From Bacillota bacterium (GTDB taxonomy: Bacteria > Bacillota > GCA-003054495 > Carboxydocellales > JAJZTU01), in contig JAJZTU010000088.1 in the NCBI GenBank assembly GCA_021848765.1, positions 1-11,594 on the forward strand: 11,594 nt of DNA. The letters run 5' to 3'. Position 1 is the stretch's first letter. Each line of letters starts with the position of its first letter. The notes below the pieces were generated by a model that worked only from the letters and a program-made list of their open reading frames with translations, did not search any database and had not been told where the DNA came from. Below, one piece after another: positions 1 through 7,063 of the stretch. The position numbers were made by a program, and so were the translations under genes.

Positions 1-680
1 TGACTACCCTGGGAGCGAATACCCTCACTATGGGACTGTTTGGGGGAACCATAGGGTATGCTGTTTGGCATTGCTGCCGGAAAATGGGCTTAAGCTTACC
101 TTGGGCTGCCGGGTTGGCAGGGTTTACCGGAGACATCAGCATCTATCTGGGTACTTCAAGTCAACTGGCTCTGGCCATCCATGGAGACTCCAGTCTGTAC
201 AAGGTGTTTGGTACTATTTTAATGGGATTTTTACCGACACAACTGCCCCTGGCTGTGTTAGAAGGAGTATTTACTGCACTTGTGCTTAAGTTTTTGGCTG
301 AACGGAGGCAGGATATCCTGGTTCGTTTAGGCGTGGTGGGAAGTGAAGAGGGAGTTTCCACAGCAAAGAGGATAAGCACCAATCAAACCGGAAAGAAGGT
401 AATGCTTTTTGCTTTAGGGTTTGCCCTATTGGTGGTTATGGCCATTGTCCTTGGCAAGGCAGATTTTCAGGGCGCAGATGTGACCGTAACAACTCTTGCC
501 GACCGGTTTGCCCGGAAGGTGGGAGCAGGTTCAAGAGACCCCTATTTTAATACTGATAAAGGGGATTTACTGCTTTTTCTCTTTGCCCTTTCCGGTTTGG
601 TGTCAGGATTTTTCCTGGGATACCAGTGGCGTAATCTTTTTCCCACAAAAAGGTCTGTGCTGAACAATGACGGGGAATGA
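1..680 (+). CDS. cbiM: CbiM-CbiN fusion, cobalt ECF transporter substrate-binding component (5' partial)
   Basis: Membrane substrate-specificity subunit of the cobalt energy-coupling-factor transporter, importing Co2+ for corrin synthesis. The gene is already open at the left edge: codons from base 3 read TTLGANTLTMG, a conserved CbiM segment. The ATG at base 30 is therefore internal, and the true N-terminus, with its metal-binding start, lies upstream. The visible 225 residues hold several hydrophobic segments, including FTGDISIYLGTSSQLALAIHG (about residues 41-61 of the fragment). A polar linker (about 100-131) leads to a C-terminal part with a membrane segment, FQGAD near 155-159, a polar loop and a second membrane segment near 188-207. 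This second part matches the CbiN layout (membrane segment, GGADG-like motif, extracytoplasmic loop, LLFALQ-like segment), and no separate cbiN follows. I read it as a CbiMN fusion. The family call is firm; the CbiN assignment rests on topology and short motifs. Confidence 0.9.
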   Translation, partial: TTLGANTLTMGLFGGTIGYAVWHCCRKMGLSLPWAAGLAGFTGDISIYLGTSSQLALAIHGDSSLYKVFGTILMGFLPTQLPLAVLEGVFTALVLKFLAERRQDILVRLGVVGSEEGVSTAKRISTNQTGKKVMLFALGFALLVVMAIVLGKADFQGADVTVTTLADRFARKVGAGSRDPYFNTDKGDLLLFLFALSGLVSGFFLGYQWRNLFPTKRSVLNNDGE

Positions 681-697
681 GGACTTGGAGGTGACTT

Positions 698-1462
698 ATG
701 GCTATAGTGCTGTCTGAACGGTTTGCCCAACAGGAGAATGTGTTAACTAAAATGGATCCCCGGCTTAAACTGGCCTTTTGTCTTAGCTGTTTGGGACTGG
801 TGGTTTGGACTACCCGGCCTTTAGTGGTATTGCTTTTGGGCGGAATGCTGCTGGCGGCTATGCTGGCGGTAAGGATAAGTTTAAAATATGTGCTGTTGAG
901 GATGCTCCCTGGGATTGGAATGGCAGCCATGATTGCCGTAACTCAGTTATTCTGGAAAGGGCACACTCCCTGGGTTGAATGGACTCTGGGTTCCTGGCAG
1001 GTTGTTGTTTACAGGGAAGGTTTGGAGCACGGGTTATTGCTGGGCTCCAGGGTATTGGCCGGTTTGTCTGTAATGGTGTTTCTCTCCGGCACAACCACCG
1101 TTGGGAAACTGATTTTTGCTGCTCAGTGCTTCCGGGTACCCAAACCTTTGATTGAAATGGTAACTATAGCTTACCGGTACGTGTTCGTCCTACTGGAGGA
1201 AATGCAGCAAGTCTACCGGGCTCAGCGAATGCGGATGGGTTACCGGGGATGGCTAAGGGGTATAAGGGCGGCCGGTGTCCTGGGTGGGATAGTTATCTTA
1301 AGGGCTTTTGACCGCAGTGAGCGCTTGTACCGCTCCATGTGCTGCCGGGGATACCGTGGAGAACTCCAGGTGAGCTATCAGGGCAGCTTTACCACTCGTG
1401 ACGCCCTGTTGAGCTTACTGCTGGCGGGAGTACTTGGAGCTATAGGGGTTATCGGTATCTGA
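698..1462 (+). CDS. cbiQ: CbiQ, ECF transporter transmembrane coupling protein
   Basis: EcfT-type membrane protein that couples ATP hydrolysis by CbiO to movement of the CbiM(N) substrate subunit. It is 254 residues long, the usual size. It has the N-terminal MDPRLKL motif (19-25), hydrophobic segments near 26-57, 68-85, 115-130 and 235-254, and the two arginine-rich coupling motifs of the family: AQRMRMG (175-181) and CCRGYRG (215-221), which contact the ATPase. The start ATG is preceded by GGAGGTG at 687-693 with good spacing, 17 bases after the cbiM stop. The next gene is the matching ATPase cbiO, after the largest gap in the window (62 bases, 1463-1524). I see no terminator or promoter in that gap, only the cbiO ribosome site at its end. 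Confidence 0.95.
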   Translation: MAIVLSERFAQQENVLTKMDPRLKLAFCLSCLGLVVWTTRPLVVLLLGGMLLAAMLAVRISLKYVLLRMLPGIGMAAMIAVTQLFWKGHTPWVEWTLGSWQVVVYREGLEHGLLLGSRVLAGLSVMVFLSGTTTVGKLIFAAQCFRVPKPLIEMVTIAYRYVFVLLEEMQQVYRAQRMRMGYRGWLRGIRAAGVLGGIVILRAFDRSERLYRSMCCRGYRGELQVSYQGSFTTRDALLSLLLAGVLGAIGVIGI

Positions 1463-1524
1463 GGACTTCCCAGTGAGGCTTAGAGGCAGGGGATTCAGCT
1501 GGCATTCGTAGAGGAGGTACAGGT

Positions 1525-2406
1525 ATGGAAACTGTTTTGGAAGCTATAGATGTGCATTTCTCCTATCCTGACGGCTACAAGGCCTTGCTTGGAGTAAACT
1601 TCAGGGCTGCCCGGGGTGAGGTTATAGCCTTGTTAGGAGCAAACGGGTGCGGCAAGACCACTTTCTTTCAGCATTTTAACGGGCTGTTGAAACCGGAGAA
1701 GGGTGAAATAATCCTTAAGGGCCACCCCTTAAAAGACAGGGCGGTGGACGAGGTTTTCCGGACTGTGGGCCTTGTTTTTCAGGACCCTAATGATCAACTG
1801 TTTGCGGCAACGGTATATGATGATATATCCTATGGGCCAACAAATTTAGGCCTATCCAGGGAAGAGATTACTTCCCGGGTGAAAAGGGCTCTGGATTTAA
1901 TGCAGCTTCAGGAAGTTCAGAACAAGAGTATTCATGCTTTGAGCTATGGTCAGAAAAAGCGGGTGGCCATTGCCGGGATTTTAGCCCTGGGGCCTGAGAT
2001 CATGGTTTTAGACGAGCCAACAGCAGGTTTGGACCCGGTAGGGGCTAGCAGGCTGATGCACCTTTTGAAGAGTGTACAAAAAGAAACCCGGATGACTATC
2101 ATTCTTTCCACCCATGAGGTGGACATTGTTCCTATCTACTGTGACCGGGTTTATGTTATGAATAAGGGCAGGATCTGCCTGGAAGGCAGCCCTCACACAG
2201 TGTTTGCCCAGGCTGAAGCGCTTAGAGGGTTAAACTTGAGGCTGCCCAGAGTGGCCCACTTAGTTGAGGTTTTGGGTGCGAAAGACGGCTGGAATATCGA
2301 GAAGCCTGGCCTCACCATCAGCCAGGCCAGGAAGGCACTTAACAGCTGTTTACAGGATAGGTTGGGAGGACAGACCGGTGATATTGCTGCTGGCAGGAAC
2401 AAGTGA
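1525..2406 (+). CDS. cbiO: CbiO, ECF cobalt transporter ATP-binding protein
   Basis: Cytoplasmic ATPase of the cobalt ECF transporter; with CbiQ it powers uptake through CbiMN. All ABC signatures are present: Walker A GANGCGKT (38-45), Q-loop glutamine at 86 in VFQDPNDQLF, signature LSYGQ (139-143, a common variant of LSGGQ), Walker B IMVLDEP (159-165) followed by the D-loop at 168-171, and switch histidine H197. The length of 293 residues is slightly above the usual 270-280, the extra lying in a poorly conserved C-terminal tail. GAGGAGGT at 1511-1518 precedes the ATG by 6 bases. The last 29 bases overlap the first cobK gene. Only one ATPase gene is visible, so it probably acts as a homodimer, as is usual for CbiMNQO. 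Confidence 0.96.
   Translation: METVLEAIDVHFSYPDGYKALLGVNFRAARGEVIALLGANGCGKTTFFQHFNGLLKPEKGEIILKGHPLKDRAVDEVFRTVGLVFQDPNDQLFAATVYDDISYGPTNLGLSREEITSRVKRALDLMQLQEVQNKSIHALSYGQKKRVAIAGILALGPEIMVLDEPTAGLDPVGASRLMHLLKSVQKETRMTIILSTHEVDIVPIYCDRVYVMNKGRICLEGSPHTVFAQAEALRGLNLRLPRVAHLVEVLGAKDGWNIEKPGLTISQARKALNSCLQDRLGGQTGDIAAGRNK
2364..2370 (+). promoter_or_regulatory. Ribosome binding site of the first cobK gene
   Basis: GGGAGGA lies 7 bases upstream of GTG 2378, inside the 3' end of cbiO. It fixes the start at this GTG rather than at upstream in-frame codons such as ATG 2264, which would add 38 residues that do not fit the family. The protein then begins MILLLAGTSEGRE, exactly where CobK proteins begin. 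Confidence 0.8.
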
Positions 2407-3151
2407 AGGTCGTGAACTAGGCAAGCTGCTTCAAGAATCGGGATTTCGGGTTATGTTCAGGGTTACTACTGAATATGGCCGGGACCTTGTTCAGGGCGAA
2501 GGTTTGGATGTGGCGGTAGGAACTAACAGCAGGACGGCTCTGCTGGAACTCCTTTCCACTAATTCGTTCCGGGTTGTAGTGGACACCACTCACCAGGGTG
2601 CTCCGGAGCAGGAAATGTTAGCAGAAGAAGTCTGCCGGGAATTCGGGATTCCCTACTTGCGTTTTATCCGGGAAGAGACATTCCTGACGGCCGGCGCCGG
2701 GGTGCACCAGGTGGGGTCATGGGAAGAAGCGGCAGCAGTTGCCGCCGGACTGGGTAATACCATCTTTTTGACTACCGGCAGTAATCAACTGGAGAAGTTC
2801 CTGCCCTTGTGGAAAGAGAAAAAGCGCTTGGTGGTGCGGGTAATTCCCGAATACCAGGTGATTAAGAAATGCCAGGACCTTGGCTTTAGTCCCAAAGATA
2901 TAGTAGCTATGCAAGGGCCATTTTCCAAGCAGGTTAACAAGGCCATGTTTCAAGCTTTTAAGACCGAAGTTGTGGTGACCCGGGACAGTGGAAAGGCCGG
3001 GGGAACTGATACCAAGCTGTCCGCTGCCAGAGAATTGAAAATTCCGGTGGTGTTAATCAAGGGACAACATCCAAAGCATCCCTGTCAGGCCCGGTCATTC
3101 CAAGAGGCATTAGCTTTTGTGCAGGGACTTGAGATAGTTTCCAAGGAGTGA
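2378..3151 (+). CDS. cbiJ: CobK/CbiJ-family precorrin-6A reductase paralog (first copy, divergent)
   Basis: Member of the CobK/CbiJ family, which reduces (cobalt-)precorrin-6A with a pyridine nucleotide. With the GTG start it has 257 residues, the usual size. Family features are LLLAGTSEGREL (3-14), TTEYG (30-34), IFLTTGS, a VVRVIPE segment, AMQGPFS with a following N..MF, and the C-terminal DSGKAGGTDTKL. The central motif differs: residues 69-75 read DTTHQGA, where canonical members, including the second copy at 8870-9646, have DATHP(Y/F)A. It overlaps cbiO by 29 bases and leads directly into cbiD, the enzyme that makes precorrin-6A, so a role in the same part of the pathway is plausible. 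Whether it is an active reductase, a specialised variant or a degenerating duplicate cannot be told from sequence alone. Confidence 0.82.
   Translation: MILLLAGTSEGRELGKLLQESGFRVMFRVTTEYGRDLVQGEGLDVAVGTNSRTALLELLSTNSFRVVVDTTHQGAPEQEMLAEEVCREFGIPYLRFIREETFLTAGAGVHQVGSWEEAAAVAAGLGNTIFLTTGSNQLEKFLPLWKEKKRLVVRVIPEYQVIKKCQDLGFSPKDIVAMQGPFSKQVNKAMFQAFKTEVVVTRDSGKAGGTDTKLSAARELKIPVVLIKGQHPKHPCQARSFQEALAFVQGLEIVSKE
3143..3148 (+). promoter_or_regulatory. Ribosome binding site deciding the cbiD start
   Basis: AAGGAG, within the last codons of the first cobK gene, stands 8 bases before TTG 3157. It is too close to GTG 3148, whose first base it contains, to serve that codon. This favours the TTG start; the GTG would add three residues. 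Confidence 0.6.
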
Positions 3152-3156
3152 GCCAG

Positions 3157-4395
3157 TTGAACAAGGTTCCGGGAGCCATAAGCAAATCCGAATTAGGTCA
3201 TCGTTTGCACCAGGGCCGGTTGTGGCGAAGGGGCTATACCACGGGGAGCTGTGCTGCGGCTGCAGCCAAGGCTGCCCTCCTGCTGCTCCTGAGAGGACAT
3301 CTGGTAGAAGCAGTGGAGATTTCCACTCCTAAAGGCGTCAATCTGGTTATACCGGTCCTTGGGGGTGAAATCCGGGATGGGAAGGCAGGCTGCTGGGTGG
3401 AAAAAGACGCCGGAGATGACCCGGACATTACCCACGGTGCGGTTATTGAGGCCTGGGTCCGTACTGTAGAAAGCTCCGGAGAAGAAAGCTCCGGAGAAGA
3501 AGTTTCCGGAGAAGCCAGCTCCGGAAAAAAAAGTACCGCAGATCCGGCCCGGGTTCAGGTTACCGGAGGCAGTGGAGTCGGTAGGGTGACCAAACCGGGA
3601 CTGGCTTTGCCGGTTGGAGAGCCTGCTATTAACCCTGTGCCGTTAGCGATGATCAAAGCAGAGGTGCTAAAAGTCCTCCCTGAGGATCTTTATGTAGAAG
3701 TGGAGATCAGGGTCAGGGGAGGCGAGAAGCTGGCCCAAAGAACCATGAACCCCCAATTGGGTATTCTGGGGGGTATTTCCATTTTAGGGACTTCCGGGAT
3801 TGTGGAGCCGATGTCTGAAGAAGCATTTAAGACCTCACTGGCTCCCCAGATTCAGGTAGCCCAGGCTCAGGGATGGAACAGCCTGGTGCTTACACCGGGC
3901 CGCATGGGGCAAAAGCAGGCTGCAGAGCTGTACGGTTTGCCCGGAAGTGCTGTAATCCTGGTGAGCAATTTTGTGGGCTATATGCTGGAAGAGTGCGCCC
4001 GGCTGAAGGTCAAGCGGGTCATGCTCTTTGGGCACATTGGCAAACTGGTAAAGCTGGCGGGTGGCATTTTTCATACCCATAACAGGGTTGCCAATGGACG
4101 TTTGGAGATTATTGCCGCTTATGCGGGTATCCTCGGGGCTGACCAAAAAGTCCTGGCCAGGCTCATGGACTGTGTTACTGTGGAAGGGGCTCTACAGGTT
4201 ATTGCCGCAGAGGGGCTGGGGGAGATTTTCCCAGTGCTGGCAGCCAAGGCCGGAGAGCGGGCGGAGACCTATGTACACCAAGACCTGGAGGTGGGAGTAG
4301 TCTTTACTGACCTCAAGGGAAAGATCCTGGGCTGGAACCCTAAGGCCTTGGAGATTGGAGGAGAGTTGGGATGGAATTTCCGGTCTGGGTTGTAG
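3157..4395 (+). CDS. cbiD: CbiD, cobalt-precorrin-5B C1-methyltransferase
   Basis: Adds the C1 methyl group in the anaerobic pathway, turning cobalt-precorrin-5B into cobalt-precorrin-6A. Diagnostic segments are the N-terminal RRGYTTGSCAAAAAKAA, KDAGDDPDITHGA, GGSGVGRVTKPGL with VGEPAINPVP, GGISILGTSGIVEPMSEEA, LTPGRMGQ, and FGHIGKLVKLAGG with FHTHN. TTG 3157 is chosen because AAGGAG lies 8 bases upstream; GTG 3148, overlapping the previous stop as GTGA, is the alternative. The protein has about 412 residues, whereas the family is usually about 360-380. Much of the excess is a Ser/Gly/Glu-rich insert (about residues 106-125) built from a 15-base tandem repeat, between the KDAGDDPD and GGSGVG motifs. 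The flanking motifs are intact, so the enzyme is probably functional. It overlaps cbiE by 25 bases. Confidence 0.95.
   Translation: MNKVPGAISKSELGHRLHQGRLWRRGYTTGSCAAAAAKAALLLLLRGHLVEAVEISTPKGVNLVIPVLGGEIRDGKAGCWVEKDAGDDPDITHGAVIEAWVRTVESSGEESSGEEVSGEASSGKKSTADPARVQVTGGSGVGRVTKPGLALPVGEPAINPVPLAMIKAEVLKVLPEDLYVEVEIRVRGGEKLAQRTMNPQLGILGGISILGTSGIVEPMSEEAFKTSLAPQIQVAQAQGWNSLVLTPGRMGQKQAAELYGLPGSAVILVSNFVGYMLEECARLKVKRVMLFGHIGKLVKLAGGIFHTHNRVANGRLEIIAAYAGILGADQKVLARLMDCVTVEGALQVIAAEGLGEIFPVLAAKAGERAETYVHQDLEVGVVFTDLKGKILGWNPKALEIGGELGWNFRSGL
3472..3531 (+). repeat. Four tandem copies of a 15-base repeat inside cbiD
   Basis: Copies at 3472-3486 and 3487-3501 are identical (AGCTCCGGAGAAGAA). 3502-3516 (GTTTCCGGAGAAGCC) and 3517-3531 (AGCTCCGGAAAAAAA) are diverged. 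The unit is a multiple of three and in frame, so it encodes SSGEE, SSGEE, VSGEA and SSGKK. Each unit contains the palindrome TCCGGA. The block ends in a run of eight A (3525-3532). Confidence 0.93.
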
Positions 4396-5000
4396 GAATT
4401 GGGCCAGGCCACCCGGATTATATCCTGCCGGCGGCGGTCCGTGCGGTGGAAGCAGCCTGCTTTCTGGTGGGCGGGCCGAGGGCTTTGGAATTGTTTAACC
4501 ACTTAAATAGGGAGAGTAAGTTAATCGACAGGAATCTTCCTGAAGTGTTAGAATATATCAAAGATAAGCGTAAGCAGGGCCCAGTGGCTGTGCTGGTATC
4601 AGGGGACCCCGGGTTTTACAGCTTGTTGGGTTATTTAAGCAAGCATTTTGCCCCGGAGGATTTACGGGTAATTCCCGGGATTAGTTCTGTCCAGGTTGCT
4701 TTTTCAACCCTGAAGCTGCCCTGGCAGGATGCGGCCCTGCTCAGCCTGCACGGACGGCCTTTAGAAGATGCAGCGCACTTATTGGGTGAATATCCTGCAG
4801 TGGGTTTGTTGACCGACCCCAAGGTCAGTCCTGCTCAACTGGCAGACTGCCTGGCAAATCAGGGATTACACCAGGCAGAGGTTTATATCTGTGAGAACCT
4901 GAGCTACCCGGACGAACAGGTTTGCCAGGTTTCTCCGGCAGGCTTGCGGGAAATTCCGGCTTTCAATAACTGTGTGGTGGTGATAAGACGTGGTACATAG
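4371..5000 (+). CDS. cbiE: CbiE, cobalt-precorrin-7 C5-methyltransferase
   Basis: SAM-dependent methyltransferase of the tetrapyrrole methylase fold, methylating C5 of the corrin precursor. It works with CbiT; the two are fused as CobL in aerobic organisms. Visible are the N-terminal glycine-rich GIGPGHPDYI (9-18), VGGPRAL (33-39) typical of CbiE, VSGDPGFYS (76-84) in the SAM pocket, IPGISSVQVAF and LSLHGR. At 209 residues the length is normal. The ATG follows GGAGGAG (4357-4363) by 7 bases and starts inside the end of cbiD. The cbiT GTG start lies within its last codons (11-base overlap), which suggests coupled translation of the two halves. Confidence 0.94.
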   Translation: MEFPVWVVGIGPGHPDYILPAAVRAVEAACFLVGGPRALELFNHLNRESKLIDRNLPEVLEYIKDKRKQGPVAVLVSGDPGFYSLLGYLSKHFAPEDLRVIPGISSVQVAFSTLKLPWQDAALLSLHGRPLEDAAHLLGEYPAVGLLTDPKVSPAQLADCLANQGLHQAEVYICENLSYPDEQVCQVSPAGLREIPAFNNCVVVIRRGT

Positions 5001-5598
5001 TCCGGGAATTCCCGATAACCTCTTCCTGCGTGGAAAAGTGCCGATGACCAAGGAGGAAATCAGGACAGTTACTTTGGCTAAGGGGCGAATTGGGCTCAAG
5101 TCTGTGGTTTATGATATCGGCTCAGGTACCGGTTCTTTGACAGTGGAGGCTGCCCTGCTGGCCCGCGAAGGACAGGTATTTGCCTTAGAGCGGGAGGAAG
5201 AAGGGGTTAAGCTTACCAAAACTAACGTCCAGCGGTTTGGGTTGGAGAATGTGCAGGTAATTCAGGCCGAGGCGCCCCAAGGGATGGCAGAGTTGCCACC
5301 GGCCCGGTGCATTTTCATTGGGGGTAGTGGTGGCAAGCTGGAAGAGATTTTACAGGTGTGTCAGAAAAAGCTTGCCCCTGGGGGGCGGCTGGTGCTTAAC
5401 GCCATCACCCTGGAGACACTCTGGCAGGCGGTACAGTTTATGGAGGCCAACGGGTTTGCGGAAGTTGAGACCGTGTCCCTCACAGTGGCCAGATTGAACA
5501 AGGTAGGCCGCAGTCACATGTGGAACGGGTTGAACCCGGTATATATAATTTGTGGGACTAAGCCGGAGGAATTAGAAGGGGAAGGGGAAGGTAAATGA
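4990..5598 (+). CDS. cbiT: CbiT, cobalt-precorrin-6B C15-methyltransferase (decarboxylating)
   Basis: Class I SAM methyltransferase that methylates C15 and removes the C12 acetate carboxyl group. The N-terminus PGIPDNLFLRGKVPMTKEE (residues 5-23) matches the conserved CbiT start. Motif I is VYDIGSGTGSLTVEAA (40-55), followed by the acidic LERE segment and the IGGSGGKLEEIL motif of the family. It has 202 residues, close to the usual 190. GTG 4990 is the only workable start, since an in-frame stop (TAA 4984-4986) lies just upstream and later starts would cut the conserved N-terminus. No strong ribosome site precedes it, only a weak GGTGG stretch, so translation probably depends on ribosomes ending cbiE 11 bases further on. 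The last codons overlap cbiL as ATGA. Confidence 0.94.
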   Translation: MVHSPGIPDNLFLRGKVPMTKEEIRTVTLAKGRIGLKSVVYDIGSGTGSLTVEAALLAREGQVFALEREEEGVKLTKTNVQRFGLENVQVIQAEAPQGMAELPPARCIFIGGSGGKLEEILQVCQKKLAPGGRLVLNAITLETLWQAVQFMEANGFAEVETVSLTVARLNKVGRSHMWNGLNPVYIICGTKPEELEGEGEGK

Positions 5599-6308
5599 AG
5601 GGAAAATTTTATGGCCTGGGGGTGGGACCGGGGGACCCCGAACTGCTGACCATTAAGGCCCACCGCATCCTCCGGGAAGTAGATATTGTATGTGTCCCTA
5701 TCTCGAAAATGGAGCAGGAGAGCCTGGCCCTTTCCATAGTCAAGCCCTATTTACAGGAGGATAAACTGGTAATGGAACTGCATATGCCCATGACCCAGGA
5801 TGAAACCACTTTGGAGGCATCCTGGAGTGGGGCTGCGGAGCAGATCTTGCCCTACCTGCAGGAAGGGAAGCAAGTGGCCTTTTTGACTCTGGGGGACCCT
5901 TCCTTATTCAGTACATATACATATTTGCTGACCCGGATCAAGAAACTGGACCCGGAGATTGTGGTGGAAACAGTTCCGGGGATTACTTCCCTGGCGGCTG
6001 CTGCAGCCCGGATAAACCTCCCCCTGGCAGAAGGGGAGGAAAGGCTGACCATTGTCCCGGCCCTGCGGGATGTGGACGAACTGACGGGGATTTTGGCTGA
6101 GAGCAGCAACGTAGTTTTGATGAAGGTTTCCCGGCAGTTTCCGGAAATAGTCCGGATACTGGAGCAAGAGGGACGCCTGGAAGATGCGGTAATGGTCACC
6201 CGCTGCGGACAACCCCGGGAACGGATAATAGGAGATCTCCGGCAGGTTGCCGGGGAGAAAATTGATTATATGTCCTTGATTATTATTAAAAAGGGGGTGG
6301 TAAGGTGA
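5595..6308 (+). CDS. cbiL: CbiL, cobalt-factor II (precorrin-2) C20-methyltransferase
   Basis: First methyltransferase after cobalt insertion, adding the C20 methyl group with SAM. Tetrapyrrole-methylase features are GLGVGPGDPELLTIKA (7-22), the CbiL/CobI-type VPISK segment (34-38, where many members have VPKS), TLGDPSLFSTYTYL (98-111), VPGITSLAAAAA (near 126-137) and a C-terminal MSLIIIKK strand. At 237 residues it is of normal length. The ATG overlaps the cbiT stop as ATGA, and the preceding purine-rich run (GAAGGGGAAGG) supplies the ribosome site. The end overlaps cbiF as GTGA. Cobalt-factor II is the likely substrate, since the operon has an early cobaltochelatase (CbiX) and the full anaerobic enzyme set. 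Confidence 0.94.
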   Translation: MKGKFYGLGVGPGDPELLTIKAHRILREVDIVCVPISKMEQESLALSIVKPYLQEDKLVMELHMPMTQDETTLEASWSGAAEQILPYLQEGKQVAFLTLGDPSLFSTYTYLLTRIKKLDPEIVVETVPGITSLAAAAARINLPLAEGEERLTIVPALRDVDELTGILAESSNVVLMKVSRQFPEIVRILEQEGRLEDAVMVTRCGQPRERIIGDLRQVAGEKIDYMSLIIIKKGVVR

Positions 6309-7063
6309 GTGTGTATATTATCGGGGCAGGACCGGGAGATCCGGACTTGATCACGGTGAAAGGGGCAAAGCTCATTGAACAGGCGGATGTAATAATCTAT
6401 GCCGGTTCCCTGGTCAACCAAAAGGTGCTGGACAGGGCAAAAAAGGGTGCAGAAATCTATGACAGTGCTTCCATGACCCTTGATGAAGTAGTGGGGGTTA
6501 TCACCGGCGCCGTTGCCCGGGGAAAGACAGTTGCCAGGGTACACACCGGAGACCCCAGTATTTACGGAGCTATCAAGGAACAAATTGATGCCCTGGCTGA
6601 CCGGGGTATTGCCTGTGAAGTGATACCTGGAGTTAGCTCCTTTGTAGCAGCCGCTTCCAGGATTCAGAAGGAGTTTACCTTGCCTGCGGTAAGCCAGACA
6701 GTTATCCTTACCAGAGTGGAAGGCAGGACCGAAGTGCCGGATAAGGAAAAGCTCTCAGAGTTGGCAAAACACCGGGCCAGTATGTGTATATTCTTAAGTG
6801 TACAGATGATTGAGAAGGTTGTGGCGGAACTGGTGGCAGGTGGCTATCCGCCCGGCACTCCTGTTGCTGTGGTCCAGAAGGCAACCTGGCCTGATGAAAA
6901 GGTGGTTCAGGGCACCTTGGAGACCATCGCCGGGATGGTAAAAGAGGCCGGTATCGGCAAGACCGCTATGATTATGGTAGGGGATTTCCTGGACAGTAAA
7001 TATGAGAAGTCCAAACTCTATGACCCGGGGTTTGCTCATGAGTACCGGGGGAGCAGGAACTGA
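6305..7063 (+). CDS. cbiF: CbiF, cobalt-precorrin-4 C11-methyltransferase
   Basis: SAM-dependent enzyme that methylates C11 of cobalt-precorrin-4. Signature segments are IIGAGPGDPDLITVKG (5-20), YAGSLV (32-37), which is diagnostic for CbiF/CobM, VHTGDPSIYGA (79-89), IPGVSSFVAAA, the LTRVEGRTEVP segment seen in this subfamily and a PVAVVQKATWPDE strand. It has 252 residues, as expected. The GTG start overlaps the cbiL stop by 4 bases and is preceded by AGGGGG at 6292-6297 with 7-base spacing. A second in-frame GTG at 6311 is possible and would remove only two residues. The stop overlaps the cbiG start as TGATG. It lies directly before cbiG, which acts on its product. Confidence 0.95.
   Translation: MSVYIIGAGPGDPDLITVKGAKLIEQADVIIYAGSLVNQKVLDRAKKGAEIYDSASMTLDEVVGVITGAVARGKTVARVHTGDPSIYGAIKEQIDALADRGIACEVIPGVSSFVAAASRIQKEFTLPAVSQTVILTRVEGRTEVPDKEKLSELAKHRASMCIFLSVQMIEKVVAELVAGGYPPGTPVAVVQKATWPDEKVVQGTLETIAGMVKEAGIGKTAMIMVGDFLDSKYEKSKLYDPGFAHEYRGSRN

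Noticed and set aside
1463..1524. Possible internal promoter, riboswitch or small gene between cbiQ and cbiO
   Set aside because: The 62 bases are too short for a cobalamin riboswitch, contain no clear -35/-10 pair or stem-loop, and show only the cbiO ribosome site.
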